A stretch of DNA of 64,000 bases from Fremontodendron californicum (Eukaryota > Streptophyta > Magnoliopsida > Malvales > Malvaceae). Positions 32,721 to 44,836 of this stretch are shown piece after piece; within the stretch, counting starts at the first letter, position 1; each line of letters starts with the position of its first letter. The translations under genes and the position numbers were made by a program. The stretch spans positions 13,381,122 to 13,445,121 of the forward strand of contig JAULJL010000024.1 in NCBI GenBank assembly GCA_030761205.1, in the 5' to 3' direction. Below the pieces are notes generated by a model. The model saw nothing but the letters and a program-made list of their open reading frames with translations. It was not told where the DNA came from and did not search any database.

Positions 32721-33935
32721 TTATATATGATTTTTGAGTCCTTGAGATTCAATAGACTTTTGAAAAATGTTTTAGGGGCAATTTTGTCCTTTACAACATG
32801 AAAAAAGCCTAATGAGGTTGCTTGAGTTTTTTTTTTTTTTAAATGATGTATTTAAAGGGGTTGATCTGTACGATAATTCACGGATCGATTTAAGATCCTT
32901 ACCCAATCCGTTCAAAAAAAATTATTTTTTAATTATTTTTACTTTTATTTTATTTTTAAATGATGTATTTTTAAATGATGTATTTTTTAATTATTTTTAA
33001 TTATTTTTAAATGATGTATTAAAAAAAATTATTTTTTAATTATTTTTAAATGATGTATTTTTAAGATCCTTAACGATCACGTTGACTCGCAGGTCGATTT
33101 AAGATCCGTTCTCGATCAGTACGAAAAAAAGTTTATTTTATTTTATTTTATTTTATTTTATTTTTGTTTTATTTATTTATTTTATTTTTAAATAATGTAT
33201 TTAAAGGCTTTGGTCCGCACGTTGACTCGCGACCGATTTAGGATCCGTACCCGACCTGCAAGGAAAAAGAAATTTTAGTTTTTTAATTTATTTTATTTTA
33301 TTTTTTAAATAATGTATTTAAAAGGATTAGTCTGCACGTTGGCTCGCGAGTTGATTTAGGATTCGTACCCGACTAACTTGAAAAAAAAAATTAAAAAAAG
33401 AAATTTAATTTAATTTATTTAATTATTTAATTTTATTTTAATTTTAAATGATGTATTTAAAGGGGTTGGTTCGCACGTTGACTCGCGGGTTGATTTAGGA
33501 TTCATACCGATCAGCTTAGGAAAAAAGTTAAAAAAAAAGAAAAATAAATTTGTTGCTAACCTATATGAGAAAATCGATCATACGACAGAATAACATAAAA
33601 ACCATAATTTTATTTTATTTTTTTCATTTATTATTTTTTACCTCCAATATATAAAAATATACAGTATACAATAAGGTCTAAATATTTTTAAAGTACATAT
33701 AAATAACATTTGAAAATGCATTTGTATTACGTAATTTATAAATAAACAATTATTATAAATTTAATTTTCATAATTAGCAAAATATAATTATATTAATATT
33801 ATTACAGTTTAAAAATAAAAAATTAAATAAATATTTATTATTTTATAAAATATAATTAAAATTTTTAATTAATGAAATAAAAAAAATTATAAAAAATTTA
33901 AAAGTACCCCAGGGAAAACGGGGACTTAATTCTAG
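32721..33935 (+). mobile_element. Second Helitron-like unit carrying a tandem array
   Basis: Its left side (GAGTCC...GGGGCAATTTTGTC) is alignable with the left end of the preceding candidate (GAGTCT...GGGCGATTTCGTC). Its right end has CCCC-AGGGAAAAC-GGGG, then ATTCTAG|TTATA, repeating the CTAG|TTATA context at 32717. A canonical TC start was not found, so it may be a fragment or an end-to-end insertion. Confidence 0.33.
32835..33540. repeat. About 125-bp tandem array, five units
   Basis: Each unit carries AAATGATGTATTTAAAGG followed by GCACGTTGACTCGCG and GATTTAGGATTCGTACC with substitutions, separated by TTTTATTTTA tracts of varying length. Confidence 0.85.
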
Positions 33936-36030
33936 TTATAAATTAGAATTCATTTTTAATTGATCAAAATTTTGATTGTGAGCTTCTCACTAGAAGATTA
34001 TTTGCATTACCAGAGTTAGGTTAAATATTGTGACTCTTTCCTTAAGATCATCCCATGCAAATTTCAGCATTTTTATATTTTTAATTTGATTTTAAGTGAT
34101 ACCTTAGGCTTTATAAAACATTTAAAAAATGACCATTTTTTACATCTAGGTTACTTTTTTTACAAACTTTTTTGGTAATACAAATTTTCAAGATTTTTTT
34201 CTTTGCCTAACAGTTTATGGTGGAGCTGTTGTAGGAGGTTAATTGCTTTATTGTCACTAATGTGGGAACATTAAAAGTAGTACATATTACCAGTTGGATT
34301 TGCAAAAAATTGTGTTTTTTGTTACTACTCTTAATGTTGGCAAGCATGGAAGCTAAACCCTTTCAGGAGCATAACTTATATCCATGGAAGCAATTAGCTT
34401 CTACCAACTCCCAAGATGTGAAAACTTCACCAAGGAAATGAAGGAACGATGTAAATTTGGATCTTTTTTAGTTGTTTTTGTTCCTGAGATCTCAATTTAT
34501 AGGATTTTTTTTATCCGTGTCATCATTAGTTTGCCATATGTCCATGTTTTCAATAATTAGATAATAATTTATAATTGTTTTAGTTTTATGGAATTTTCAT
34601 GGATGTCGGGATGTGATTTTCACAGTCCTTTTAGGGAGGATTCTTTGTTTTATAATTGTTTTATGGAAACACCATGTAATTTGTTTTATGGTTTACTACT
34701 GTTTTTGGATGGTTCTTTAGAAATGTTTCATCTTTACAAGTTATGAAGATTGTGTTTTCCTAAATGATTTGACTCATGAATTATTATTTTAGGCTTTGGT
34801 TGGTTTCAGATAAATTAGGTGATTTGACACCAAAATTCAGTTGATTGATATTATGAAAGTTAGGTTGAGAACATGTGAGCTGGCTGTATTTTGTGTATGT
34901 AATTACGTTTAGATTTTCTATCTCTAATGTGAGGAATGAAAGAAACAGAAGGTAAGTTTAGTTTTAATCTTTCAGATGCTACCAGACATCCACTCCAACA
35001 ATTTGATGGAATTTTTTTTTCATTAATGTATCACTTCTTTTAGTTTAGTTTTCACCTTTCTAGAAATTGTTAGTATTTAAATATAACTTGTTTGCCTAGA
35101 AGTTTCAGCTTAAATAGCAGGGTCCATGTCTGCAATTCAAAGTTTCAAGTGTAATTGTTCTTATCTCATTAAGCAACATTTACTAGTCATTCTTTAGTAA
35201 TATTTCGCAATTTAAGTTGTGAAAGTTTGGTTGTCAACAACAGGGTATGGTATCTATGGAAAGTGGACCATGGGATCAACTATTTGGTGGTGAAAACTCA
35301 TCGGCTTTTGTTGTAGCATGTGTTACATCCCTCACCATGTGCTGATGGCGATCTTGGCTATCCCTCGAAGTAGTTCACAGAAGCCCAATGCCCTCCCATG
35401 AGGTATTCTTTGTACCTTATTTTTTGTATGCCGTCATCATGAATATTAAATTGTTTAGATAGCAAGAATATATATATATATATATATCAAGAATTTGAAG
35501 CATTTCTTAGAAAACTGTTATTTTAGAGTAATTTTAAATGATTTTGAGATTACAGAGATGGATTATGGTTTTAGGGCTTTGGGGTCCCTCTATACTGAGA
35601 GTATTAAAAGTTATATATTTACTAATACTATTTTGTATGAATCATTATATTTTTATTACCTTGATAATTTTAAGGAGGGGGGACACAAAATCTTAATTGA
35701 TTGTACTTTAGGAAATAATGTTACTTTTATGAAATGCACATATAGTTTAGTTGAATATACATATAGTTATGTTATATGTACATACTCTTATAGTTCTATA
35801 TACATATAAATGGGTTTATTTTCTTGAATCATTTTTTAGTAACATTATTTTAGGATAGTTTTAAATGGTTTTAGGACTAGAGGGATAGATTATGGGTAGG
35901 GGTTTGGGACTATCAAAAGTAAGATAATTAAAAGTTATATATCTACTAGTGTTACTATTTTGTATGAATCATTATATTTTATTACCTTGGTAATTTTAAG
36001 AGGGATTAGAGCTTAATTTATTTGGGTTTT
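33936..36030. other. AT-rich region with few signals
   Basis: No gene model I trust. A 31-codon frame with a plausible ATG is at 34347-34442 (MEAKPFQEHNLYPWKQL). A segment bordered by AACAACAG at about 35244 and GAG|GTATTC at about 35402 is exon-like. These may be captured or decayed exons. Confidence 0.4.
35492..36003. repeat. Diverged direct duplication, about 330-bp spacing
   Basis: TTTTAAATGATTTTGAGATT...TTTTGTATGAATCATTATAT at 35528-35660 recurs in modified form at 35860-35985. Confidence 0.7.
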
Positions 36031-36040
36031 ATTCCTAGGC

Positions 36041-36292
36041 CAGTCTTCCGTTTCCAAGCAGCAAAATTCCCATTCAGCTGTCTGCATATGGATTGGAAAG
36101 CGAAGCTGGACAGGAAAGTCTAAACCTACTCATTTGGAAGCAAGGCAAGAGGCCATGTATGGCGAACTTCAACAAATCCGAGCTACCCAAGATAATTTGG
36201 ATGTACATTACGGACCTGAGTTCGCATCCTCCTCCACCATCATAGTCAAGTTTATGGTGTATTTCTCATGTATTTGTGACGTTAAATTTTAA
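36041..36292 (+). CDS. Open exon-like frame (about 83 codons), unrecognised
   Basis: A good acceptor (TTTTATTCCTAG|G at 36037-36038) is followed by a frame open to a stop at 36290. It encodes a mixed-composition peptide with IWIGKRSWTGKSKPTHLEA and EAMYGELQQIRATQDN. No start codon lies at its head, so it would be a last exon. I do not recognise the family. It may be a captured or decayed gene piece. Transcription evidence would be decisive. Confidence 0.25.
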   Translation, partial: QSSVSKQQNSHSAVCIWIGKRSWTGKSKPTHLEARQEAMYGELQQIRATQDNLDVHYGPEFASSSTIIVKFMVYFSCICDVKF

Positions 36293-37381
36293 CTTGGATC
36301 TTTAATGCTTATAGTTGTTTAAATGGATTTTTAAACTCAGTTTTATAGTTGTAATGAAATTTGAACTTAATAGTTGTAATAGAATTTTATAGTTTTTTAA
36401 AACTCAGTTGTTTATGTATACTCTTAAAGTGTGTTGGAAATGGCATGTATGTACAATTATGTTTGCATGTCATGTTCATTGTGCACTTAATGAGTTAATT
36501 TGGTTAAGATTCAGTGAACACATTATTTTACAAACAGGTCTTGTCCAAAATGAATTAATTTGGTTTCAGTGATCCATATCCAATGGATCAATCCAAAATT
36601 TCCAAGCATCTCTTCAATGGATAAAAAAGGATTGATTCTTTATAGAAAAAGATCGATCCTCATATTCATATTTCATAAATTAATTTTAACAACCATAATG
36701 GATCAACCCTAATAAAAGGGATGGTTTCGAAATATTGATGTTATTCTTATTCATATACATTCATATAATGATTTGAATTTATAAAAATATAAGGATTTAA
36801 AATATTCATAAGGTTATATACATTGATGTAATACAAAAGTGTATTTTGTATGAGATTTCCACACATTGGGTAAATGCCAAATTATACAAAAAAGTCTCAA
36901 GCATAAAACTATGCATCCTATACATAGCTTTACAAAATATAAGGCATCAAGTATGCAACATTAAATCGTGTTGGACGAAGTTGTACGTCCTTTACAAAAG
37001 GCAAGATATGTTTCTGCAAGGTATAAAAAAAATAAGAGTTAATAGTCATGTCTTATGTGTTATTTCACTAAACAAAATGCTTTAAGATTAATGCAATGAG
37101 GTAAGGAAGTTGATTTTATGCTTAATGCAATAATAAAAAATGCTTATCAAACCCTTCAACATATATATAAAAAACTAAATATACATATCGCGAAACTACA
37201 TATCGCAAAACTTTTTTTTTTTTTTTTGTTCTTTAAGAGTCATGGTCCTCGTGGAACCACTAGTTTGCCACAAGAAAAACAAATTGCCACTTCTTTATCA
37301 TTACATATATATCCCAAATTCTTCCTCCACTCAAAATTTCACTTAAAACACCAGCATTCTCCAACTACAATGTCGAACTTC
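36293..37381. other. Intergenic, no gene recognised
   Basis: AT-rich DNA with short frames only (e.g. 36846-37085, 37118-37438) that lack recognisable domains. Confidence 0.5.
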
Positions 37382-37674
37382 TTTTTTTTTTTTTTTTGCC
37401 AAGTCAAAAAAATTCTATTAATATTCCAAAAGGAATAAAGCTAGCAACAAGGCTGCAGAGCAAAAACCAGGCAAGGTAGTATTACAATTAAGCATAACTC
37501 CTAACAACAATCAAACAAAAGACAAACTCTATAACTTTTCTTAACACTCACAATCTTAACAAGACATAAAAAAGTCAAAATATCCAGCCCCCACCAAAAT
37601 TCAAAGAACACGAGCCATTAAGCGGACATATAGATGATCAATGAAAATCTGTAAAAATATTATATGCAGACCAA

Positions 37675-37880
37675 CTCCACCAAGCTCATCATAGACCAAC
37701 GCATCCCTCCAGTCATAAGCCAAATCAAGTCTGGTAACTTCCAAACAATCCACCAAGCCACAAAAAGTGTTAAGTTATTTCAATCAACTAAGCTATCATA
37801 AACCAACGTATCCCTCCAGTCATAAGCCAAATCTAGTCTGGTAACTTCCAAACAATCCACCAAGCCACAAAAGTATTACC
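37675..37880. repeat. About 117-bp tandem duplication in the LINE tail
   Basis: CCCTCCAGTCATAAGCCAAAT and CTGGTAACTTCCAAACAATC occur twice in the same order. Confidence 0.85.
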
Positions 37881-38066
37881 TTATTTCCATAAACTAAGCT
37901 AGAATTCTTCCATTCTAAGAGTATCTTAAAACATTCCACGCAATGGATCATCATCAAAATTTGCAAACCCAAACACCTAACAAGATCATACATAAACATC
38001 AATCATTGCAAGGGTGACCCCACAAAATTCATGTAAAGTTTCCAGCTTCATTTCCTAAGGAGTCAT

Positions 38067-38669
38067 TCAGTGGCTTCTGCTCTTTGCTTCCAACTCCATG
38101 ATTTTCTGAATTACAGATTCATCATCACCATTCACAGATAACCCAAGCATTTTCCCGACTTCCCATATTTCTATAGCCTCCTTACGTAATATTCTTCTCC
38201 TATTTTGGAAGTCCCAATTCGATAAAGAATCGTTAACAATTCTCAGATCATCCACTTTTTTCTTGTTGGTTCTTCGATTTTTCCTAGCTTTTCTTCCTCT
38301 TGCAATCACCTTTTTGGATAACTGGTTGTGTAATTGAACCTCAATGTCCTCCAGTCTTCTCACACCTCTTTTCTTGATTCTCCTATTAGAGCCCTTGCTA
38401 ATCAAAGATGTGCTTTGTGGATCTCCAAGGGAAGGGGCATTAGGCCTATGATCAACATCAAAATCATTTGAAAAGCTTGGGCCCAAACAAGATGGATTTA
38501 CAAAATCTTTTTCATGTGTGGCCAAATGGAGGCCCACATCTTTACCCAAGGTGTAATCTGGAGAGGATTGATTAGTGGAATCACCTATACCTATAGGACT
38601 TGGCGAATGAAGTCCAATAGAGTTATTATCAAAGGCCTCCTCGATTCTCCCACCTTCATCTTTTGCCAT
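38067..38669 (-). pseudogene. LINE ORF1-to-endonuclease linker remnant
   Basis: 200 codons, very basic in the middle (RIKKRGVRRLED, RGRKARKNRRTNKKK) and ending KEAIEIWEVGKMLGLSVNGD...IQKIMELEAKS. That W-x2-G-K-x-L-G(L/V) pattern is the stretch that precedes the apurinic endonuclease in plant LINE polyproteins. Here it runs into a stop where the endonuclease should begin, so the element has lost its enzymes. Confidence 0.6.
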
Positions 38670-39485
38670 GCAATCTCCTTCCAGCCGCCATCATCTGCTT
38701 TTCATGTTCGAATCTGGTCACTATCTCCTCCGACAAATTCAAATATTCACCATTATTCACTGAACTGTTTTCGAGCTCCTTGTCTGCCATGTTTGAATCT
38801 GACGTTATCTTTTCCTTACTCATATGGATATTGTGACAATTTCTAACATAAATCCCAATGAGTTAAGCTCTTACATGTTAATCCTCTTTAAAATAATCAA
38901 TCAAGAAAAAGATATAATGATTCGTACAAAATGAATAAGACTAATGAAATAAAGTACTCTTGCTTCATAAAGCAAACCTTTAACCATAATGCCTCGACGT
39001 CTGATCATTTTTGTCATTTAAAACGGCTTAAAACTAATGCAATTTATAAGAAATGCTTGAACAACATAAGCTCAGCTATATGTACATATAACATAACTAT
39101 ATGTATATATAACATGCCTATATGTACGTTATTTCAAACAATATGTACTTTGACATATAGTGACAATTTCAATATTTTTGAAATGCAGAACATAAATCAT
39201 GTTCAAACAAGCTCATTAAGAGTTTTAGACACTAAATATTCTTGAACCTATTGGTGAATATAACTTGGAAGCATGCTTTATAACTTCATAATGAAATGGA
39301 ATGGAACATTTTGAAAATAAACTGCGCTCTGCTCGTTACCACGTTTTGTTTAAATGCCAAATGGTATTCCCAATAAATTAGTCTTTTTCACCAAAACAAC
39401 AACAATCAGCTAAATTTCTTTAGTCCAGGGCCATCAAATGTGATTAATTGTACAATGTATATTTACAGTTGTGTAATTTGTGCTA
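38670..39485. other. Intergenic, no gene recognised
   Basis: AT-rich, with short ATATGTACATATAACATA-like repeats near 39070-39150. No coding supported. Confidence 0.45.
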
Positions 39486-39565
39486 CTAGGGGACTGTAAA
39501 TATTCTGCTCCATTGATGATCATAACCAGCACATGGATTTTTCGCTCCACCAAAATGCCCGAAAC

Positions 39566-42124
39566 TAGACTTGTCAATTCTGACCAAAACTCGAAAAACC
39601 TGACCAACCCACCCGAATCCAAACCCGATTTGACCAGAAAAAGTCAACAACCTGAAACCGACCAATTCGAATCCGAAAATGACCCGCACCCAAAATGACC
39701 CGAATCAAAATGATCCGAACCCGAAATAACCCGAATTCGAAATGATCCGAATCCAAAATGACCCGAACAATTAACTCGAAATGACCTGAACTTAAATTAA
39801 GTATAATTTTATTTTGAAAACATTAATTTAATAAAAATAATATCTATAACATAAATTATTAATTTGTTTTAATTTTATAACTTGTAATTATCATTTTCAA
39901 ATGTGATAAAATATGCAATTACCATTTAGTATGTATAAATTGATCGTATTCTTATATTTGTTCTGTTCTTTATATGTAAAATAGTATAGTAACAATACAT
40001 GTAAAGTACAAGTATAGTACAAGATCTATAATTATACTATTATGATAATTTTTTATCATGTGATTAGCTTAAAATTTTTGAATTGTTATTATAATTTTAA
40101 AATATATTATATTAGTTGGAATGGAATTGAATTGAATTTTTTTAATCAATGCTTGGGAGTAAAAACAAATATTTGTTTGAACTTGAAGAAATATTACATT
40201 AGAATTTGTACGAATAATCCAACCACTGAACAAATCTAGTTAAAGTAATTCACTTTCAATTTAGTTGAAAAAAAAAAAACTAAAATTTTTACTTGAGAAA
40301 AAAGAAATTTGAATCCTAATATTTTAAAATAAAAAAACATGCATTAATTATTGAATTAAACATTCAATGATAATGCGTATTATATATATATAGTTAAAAT
40401 ACATATAAAATAGATTACTAAAATATGTTTTTATTATAATGATTTATATACATTATAATAATACCTTACAATGTGATATATAATAAATTAATCTCTTGTT
40501 GTTATATCTGTTATTTAAAATAAATGCATTTTTTTTAATTTCAAATTTATAATCTTTTATCATATGATCTATATTAGTTCCGTCAATAGTCATAATATTG
40601 GTCCGTTTAACGATACTTGCAACTAAGTTCATAAAAATAGATAAATTTTTATTTTATTGTAAAGAGTTACAAAGAGAAACAAACCGACCGTTGGATTTAG
40701 CAATATAATTGTACTCGTCGTGCACGTAAAGTTTCGAATCTGTCCGATCTCTCTATCATATCGATCAAGAATACTATCTTTTTCAATAAATTTAACAGTT
40801 GAAAATTTTTCTATCGAACAAATAGTTAGACATTTTTAATTTGCTCAAAACTCTACGTGCATGATTTACATGAATAAAACATGAAATATGGCAGTCGGAT
40901 TGTTAAAATATTAATCGTATAAAAAGTTATGAAAGCGTATAAAACTAATTTAGTTTTACACTAGGGTAAAACAAAATTAATTTTACACACTTTCATAATT
41001 TTTTATACGATTAATATTTTAACAAACGGACCGTTGGATTTAGTAATATAATTGTACTCGTCGTGCACGTAAAGTTTTGAATCGATCCGATATCTCTATC
41101 ATATCGATTGAGAATACTGTCTTTTTAAATATATATTTAACGTTTGAAAATTTTTTACATCGAACAAATAGTTAGATATTTTTAATTATTTGAATAAAAC
41201 ATGAAATATGACGGTCGAATTGTTAAAATATTAATAATATAAAAAGTTATGAAAATGTATAAAACTTAGTTTTACACTAGGGTAAGTGGATCACTCCACT
41301 AATAAGAATGATACATTATACAAAAATATTATATATGTCAGTACTTCAATATGTTAAGAATTGCATCTTTACTTATTATAAAAATTTTATTAACTTAATT
41401 TTATACATTATGTTTAAAATTTAAAAATATTTAGCATAATTAATTAATTTAATTTCATAACATTTATTATTATATTTTTATTTTGAATAAGCATTTATTA
41501 TTATATTTCATTACACGTGATAATTAAACTTTTAAGTAAAGTTCTTAAATTTAATTTAATTTTAGTAGAGAATCGTTTCAACTTTTAAGATTGGTTCACT
41601 TGGTAAAACTTTTAGTACTAAATGTTACTTATCAAGGTTCGAACGTTTCAACAAATATAAAATTATATATTTTCTAAATATCTAAATAGATTCATTTAAC
41701 GATTTTAGATACACGATAATATCTTATTTATTTTTAAATATAATTTATCTTTTTATTTTTATCTTTTAATAAAATTTGATTCGATCAAATAATCTGTTTA
41801 AATTTAATCTGATTCGATTTTAAAAATTAATAAATTGAATCCAACATGACTCGAATCCAAATAACCCGAGTGTCAAACCCGAAATGATCCAAATCAGAAT
41901 GACTCAACCCAATTAACCCGAGTGTCAAACTCGAATGGCCCGAACCCGAAATGACCTAAACTCGAGATGACCTGAACTCGAAATGACCACCCGAGCCAAA
42001 AGTAATCCGAACCCGAAATGATCTGAACTCGAAACGACCCGACCCTAAACTGACCCGAATTTTTAAGACCCGATAATTGACTTGATCTAAACCCAACCCG
42101 ACCCGCCAATTGATGACAGGTCTA
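39566..42124. mobile_element. hAT-type non-autonomous element (2559 bp)
   Basis: Termini TAGACTTGTCAATT and CAATTGATGACAGGTCTA, with a perfect 8-bp duplication CCCGAAAC at 39558-39565 and 42125-42132. Both subterminal regions are arrays of AAATGACCCGAA-like words (39640-39780, 41860-42110). No transposase coding was found. It shares ends with the two short MITEs at 23874 and 25958. Confidence 0.88.
40684..41290. repeat. 343-bp internal duplication around a long palindrome
   Basis: GACCGTTGGATTTAGTAATA and CGTGCACGTAAAGTTT occur at 40684 and 41027. Between them, GTTAAAATATTAATCGTAT... (from 40901) is inverted at 40975-41023, giving arms of about 50 bp that could fold into a hairpin. Confidence 0.8.
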
Positions 42125-42986
42125 CCCGAAACCATGATTCATTTTTGAAATGTTAATGCCACAATCGAAACTAAACTTTCTGTTAGGTGGTGTCGTCTTC
42201 CATATGCACCACTTTAGTGTTGCCCAATCAGAAGTTACTGCTATTGATATGCAATTCTCTCTTTTCTTACAGTCAGTTGACACACAGTCCAAAACTTGTA
42301 ATTTGAGTAACTCAAAATTTTCAATGCACAAAGTTTAACATGAACGACAATGGTTTCAACTGATTTCATTTATAGTGATGTCACATATGCTAAATATCAA
42401 AGACCACCAAAATAATGCCTGATATGAATACATCATCTTATTAATTTATTTGCAGAGTCATAGGTAAGTTAATTCTACAAAATTAACAATTTGAGTAAAT
42501 TAACTAGGAAACACTAACCTTCACATTCCCAGTTTTTTAATGGCAGCAATGATATTAACTTAACCAAACTCTCATGATCGTAAAGACCCCCCTGCATGCC
42601 CACAAAACATCAAACTAACAAAATAAGATCACCACTTGAAATTTTCACAGCCATGAATGAACTTTCATGTTCAAAGAACTGAAATATACTTCACGTACAA
42701 CAAATGAACTTTCATGGTTCTTAATTTGTTTGAGCAGAGTGAATCTAACAAGTTTCTGTCACTTGTATACTTTGACAGGAAGTGATTCCATGCACAACTT
42801 CATTAGGTGCAGGGGTTTCTAACAAATATTAAAAAAGCCATAAAGAGAAACCAAAATTAACCCAAAAACCCATTGTCAGAAGAAGAAAAAATGTTTTCTT
42901 TTTTCTTTTTCGATTTTCCCTAATTTTTCAAGGGTTTCTAAGCAGCCAAACAGAAAAAAGGTAAGTTGAAGGGAGTAACATACCAT

Positions 42987-43308
42987 TTTTTTTGGGAATG
43001 AAGTAGAGAACTAGCGAAGAACAAAAAGAACTTGTTGAATTTGTTCTGATAGAGAGATGAACGACATAAAGAAGAAACCCAAATGAAAGAGGAAAGAAGA
43101 AACAGGAATTAAATTAGATATTAAAAGTATTTAGGTTTTTATAATTTCTTTAACAATAATTTTTTTTTTACAAATTATTTTAAATTATTAGATCATTTAA
43201 CAATTATTCTCTCCTAGAGAGCATGTTTTTCAAATTCTTCATATTTTTTGTGTGCTTGAAGTCGTCAAATATTGAACTTAGTAAGTGAAACTAATAATCT
43301 ATGATACA
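42987..43308. other. Probable promoter/5' UTR of the disrupted gene
   Basis: The minus strand upstream of the ATG has a pyrimidine-rich leader (TTCTTCGCTAGTTCTCTACT) typical of plant 5' UTRs. No clear TATA box was seen. Confidence 0.35.
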
Positions 43309-44820
43309 TGTATTATTTAAATTCTTATACTAAATTATGGTCATTATTATAAAAAGTAATAAATAAGGGTCGTATCTATAGAAATTATTCTTAATTTATA
43401 AGTTATTGATGCAAAACTTTAATATAATATGATGCAAAATTTTAATATAATATGACGAAACACAATAAAAAACTTCACAAAAGACGAACTAAATTTGGTG
43501 GGGGTTGAATTTTATTGAGATGTAAATAAAATAAGAAAGCATAAAAGTATAACTAAAATTAAAAAAAAAAAAAATTTAGATGTAACAAGTAACAATAATG
43601 ATGTAAAGTATGGTTAATAAATCATTCGCCATCTCTAAACATGAAATATAGCCAATAATCAAAATTATCTTTCACTCTCTTTTGAAAATAATAATCCTAA
43701 GACAATCACAAGCTCAATTGTCTCGATCTTTTCTTACATTTTTGTTAAAAAAAAAAAAGCGCTTTTACCTAATCTATTTTCACTAAACAACTTAGAACAA
43801 GCTCTCCAAATTTAATTTAACAAAAGAATTCAATCTATAAAGATAGATTATATCAAGTAATAAACACACAAGCTCGATTTATTTAACCTGGGTACTCTAC
43901 ATTGTATCGAACGAAAATATCCCATAATCATTGATGACAATTTGCTACTTATGTTTAGGAATCTTGAAAATTACGGATTAAAATACTAAACTAGCTATCA
44001 AATCACTATAATATTCATCTAGTTATGCACCTAAATAAACAAGATAACAATTCATGATATACAATTAGTAGAATATAACAAATTCAAAAGAGAGTTGAAA
44101 GATATTCTGAAATTTATTAACTAATAATTATGTCTACGGTTTTAAAATCACCCTTAACTACAAAAAGAATTTAATTACACATTCTTGATGTGTTTAATAG
44201 CAGACTCATAAAAAAAATAAAGCAAGAACGAAAGTAAAGAAAAGAAAGAGAAAGAAAGAAGAAACTCTGTTAATGTGGTTGCTTGCAATCTCCTTTTATT
44301 CCTCTTATTCTCTCAGCCTCCTATTGTTCCACCTTGAATGCCAAGATTCATTCTCTATTTATAGTGTTTGAAGAAGAATCCTAGGTAAAGTAGGAGAATC
44401 CTAGTGAAAGTAGGAAATTTTGGAAATCACAGATTTGGATGATCAAATCTTATTCTTTTTGGGCAAGTAATATAGGGTTGGAAAGATTTAAAAATCAGCT
44501 TCGAAAAAGAGGAAGTTTCTTTTTAATAAAGACTCTAAAATCACGTTTTCCTAAAATCAAGTTCCAGAGGTCAAATCTATTTATTTCTTGAATTGCAAGA
44601 GTCAAGCTTTATACTCAAGAATTTGATATTTTGACTCCAATATCTTCTTCCATCTTGTGATTGTGATTTTATAAGATCTTTAACATTCTTATTGACACAT
44701 TTTCGCTTCATTCTCTTAAATAAATCTGAAATTAAAAAAACATAAGTAACCAAAATAAAGATAGAAAACATAACAGAAACTAAGAATAAAAAGAGAAATG
44801 TGTAATTTATGAACTTATCA
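43309..44820 (-). repeat. Element B 3' LTR (1512 bp)
   Basis: The minus strand begins TGATAAGTTCATAAATTA and ends ATACA, roughly 80% similar by eye to 53867-55561. A TATAAATA box lies at 44356-44363 (minus). Confidence 0.78.
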
Positions 44821-44836
44821 AATACTCCCTCACACT
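44821..44836 (-). other. Element B polypurine tract
   Basis: The minus strand reads AAGTGTGAGGGAGTATT directly before TGATAAG. Confidence 0.6.

Larger units (their letters stand above)
37382..38669 (-). mobile_element. Truncated, internally deleted LINE (non-LTR retrotransposon)
   Basis: On the minus strand an ORF1-linker-like region (38669-38067) is followed by about 670 bp of non-coding 3' tail ending in A16 (T16 at 37382-37397). Endonuclease and RT are missing. The A tail on the same strand as the coding remnant supports a LINE. No clear target duplication was found. Confidence 0.6.
39486..42986 (-). pseudogene. Small three-exon host gene, last exon disrupted by a hAT element
   Basis: Exon 1 ends with the ATG itself (42986-42984, then GTATGT). 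Exon 2 is 42591-42519, bordered by CATGCAG and AAG|GTTAGT. Exon 3 begins at 42294 after ATTACAAG. Phases agree. The frame reads GGLYDHESLVKLISLLPLKN, then KWCIWKTTPPNRKF and FDCGINISKMNHGFG, where a hAT insertion brings an immediate stop. On the far side of the element the same frame resumes at 39557 (HFGGAKNPCAGYDHQWSRIF) and stops at 39486. The pre-insertion protein would have been about 105 aa with several Cys and Trp. I do not recognise the family. As it stands, the last 23 residues are cut off. Confidence 0.6.

Noticed and set aside
35636..38935. Inverted ATTTTGTA(C/T)GAATCATTAT motifs flanking the LINE region as one large transposon
   Set aside because: The match is about 19 bp long in AT-rich DNA without flanking duplications; chance is likely.
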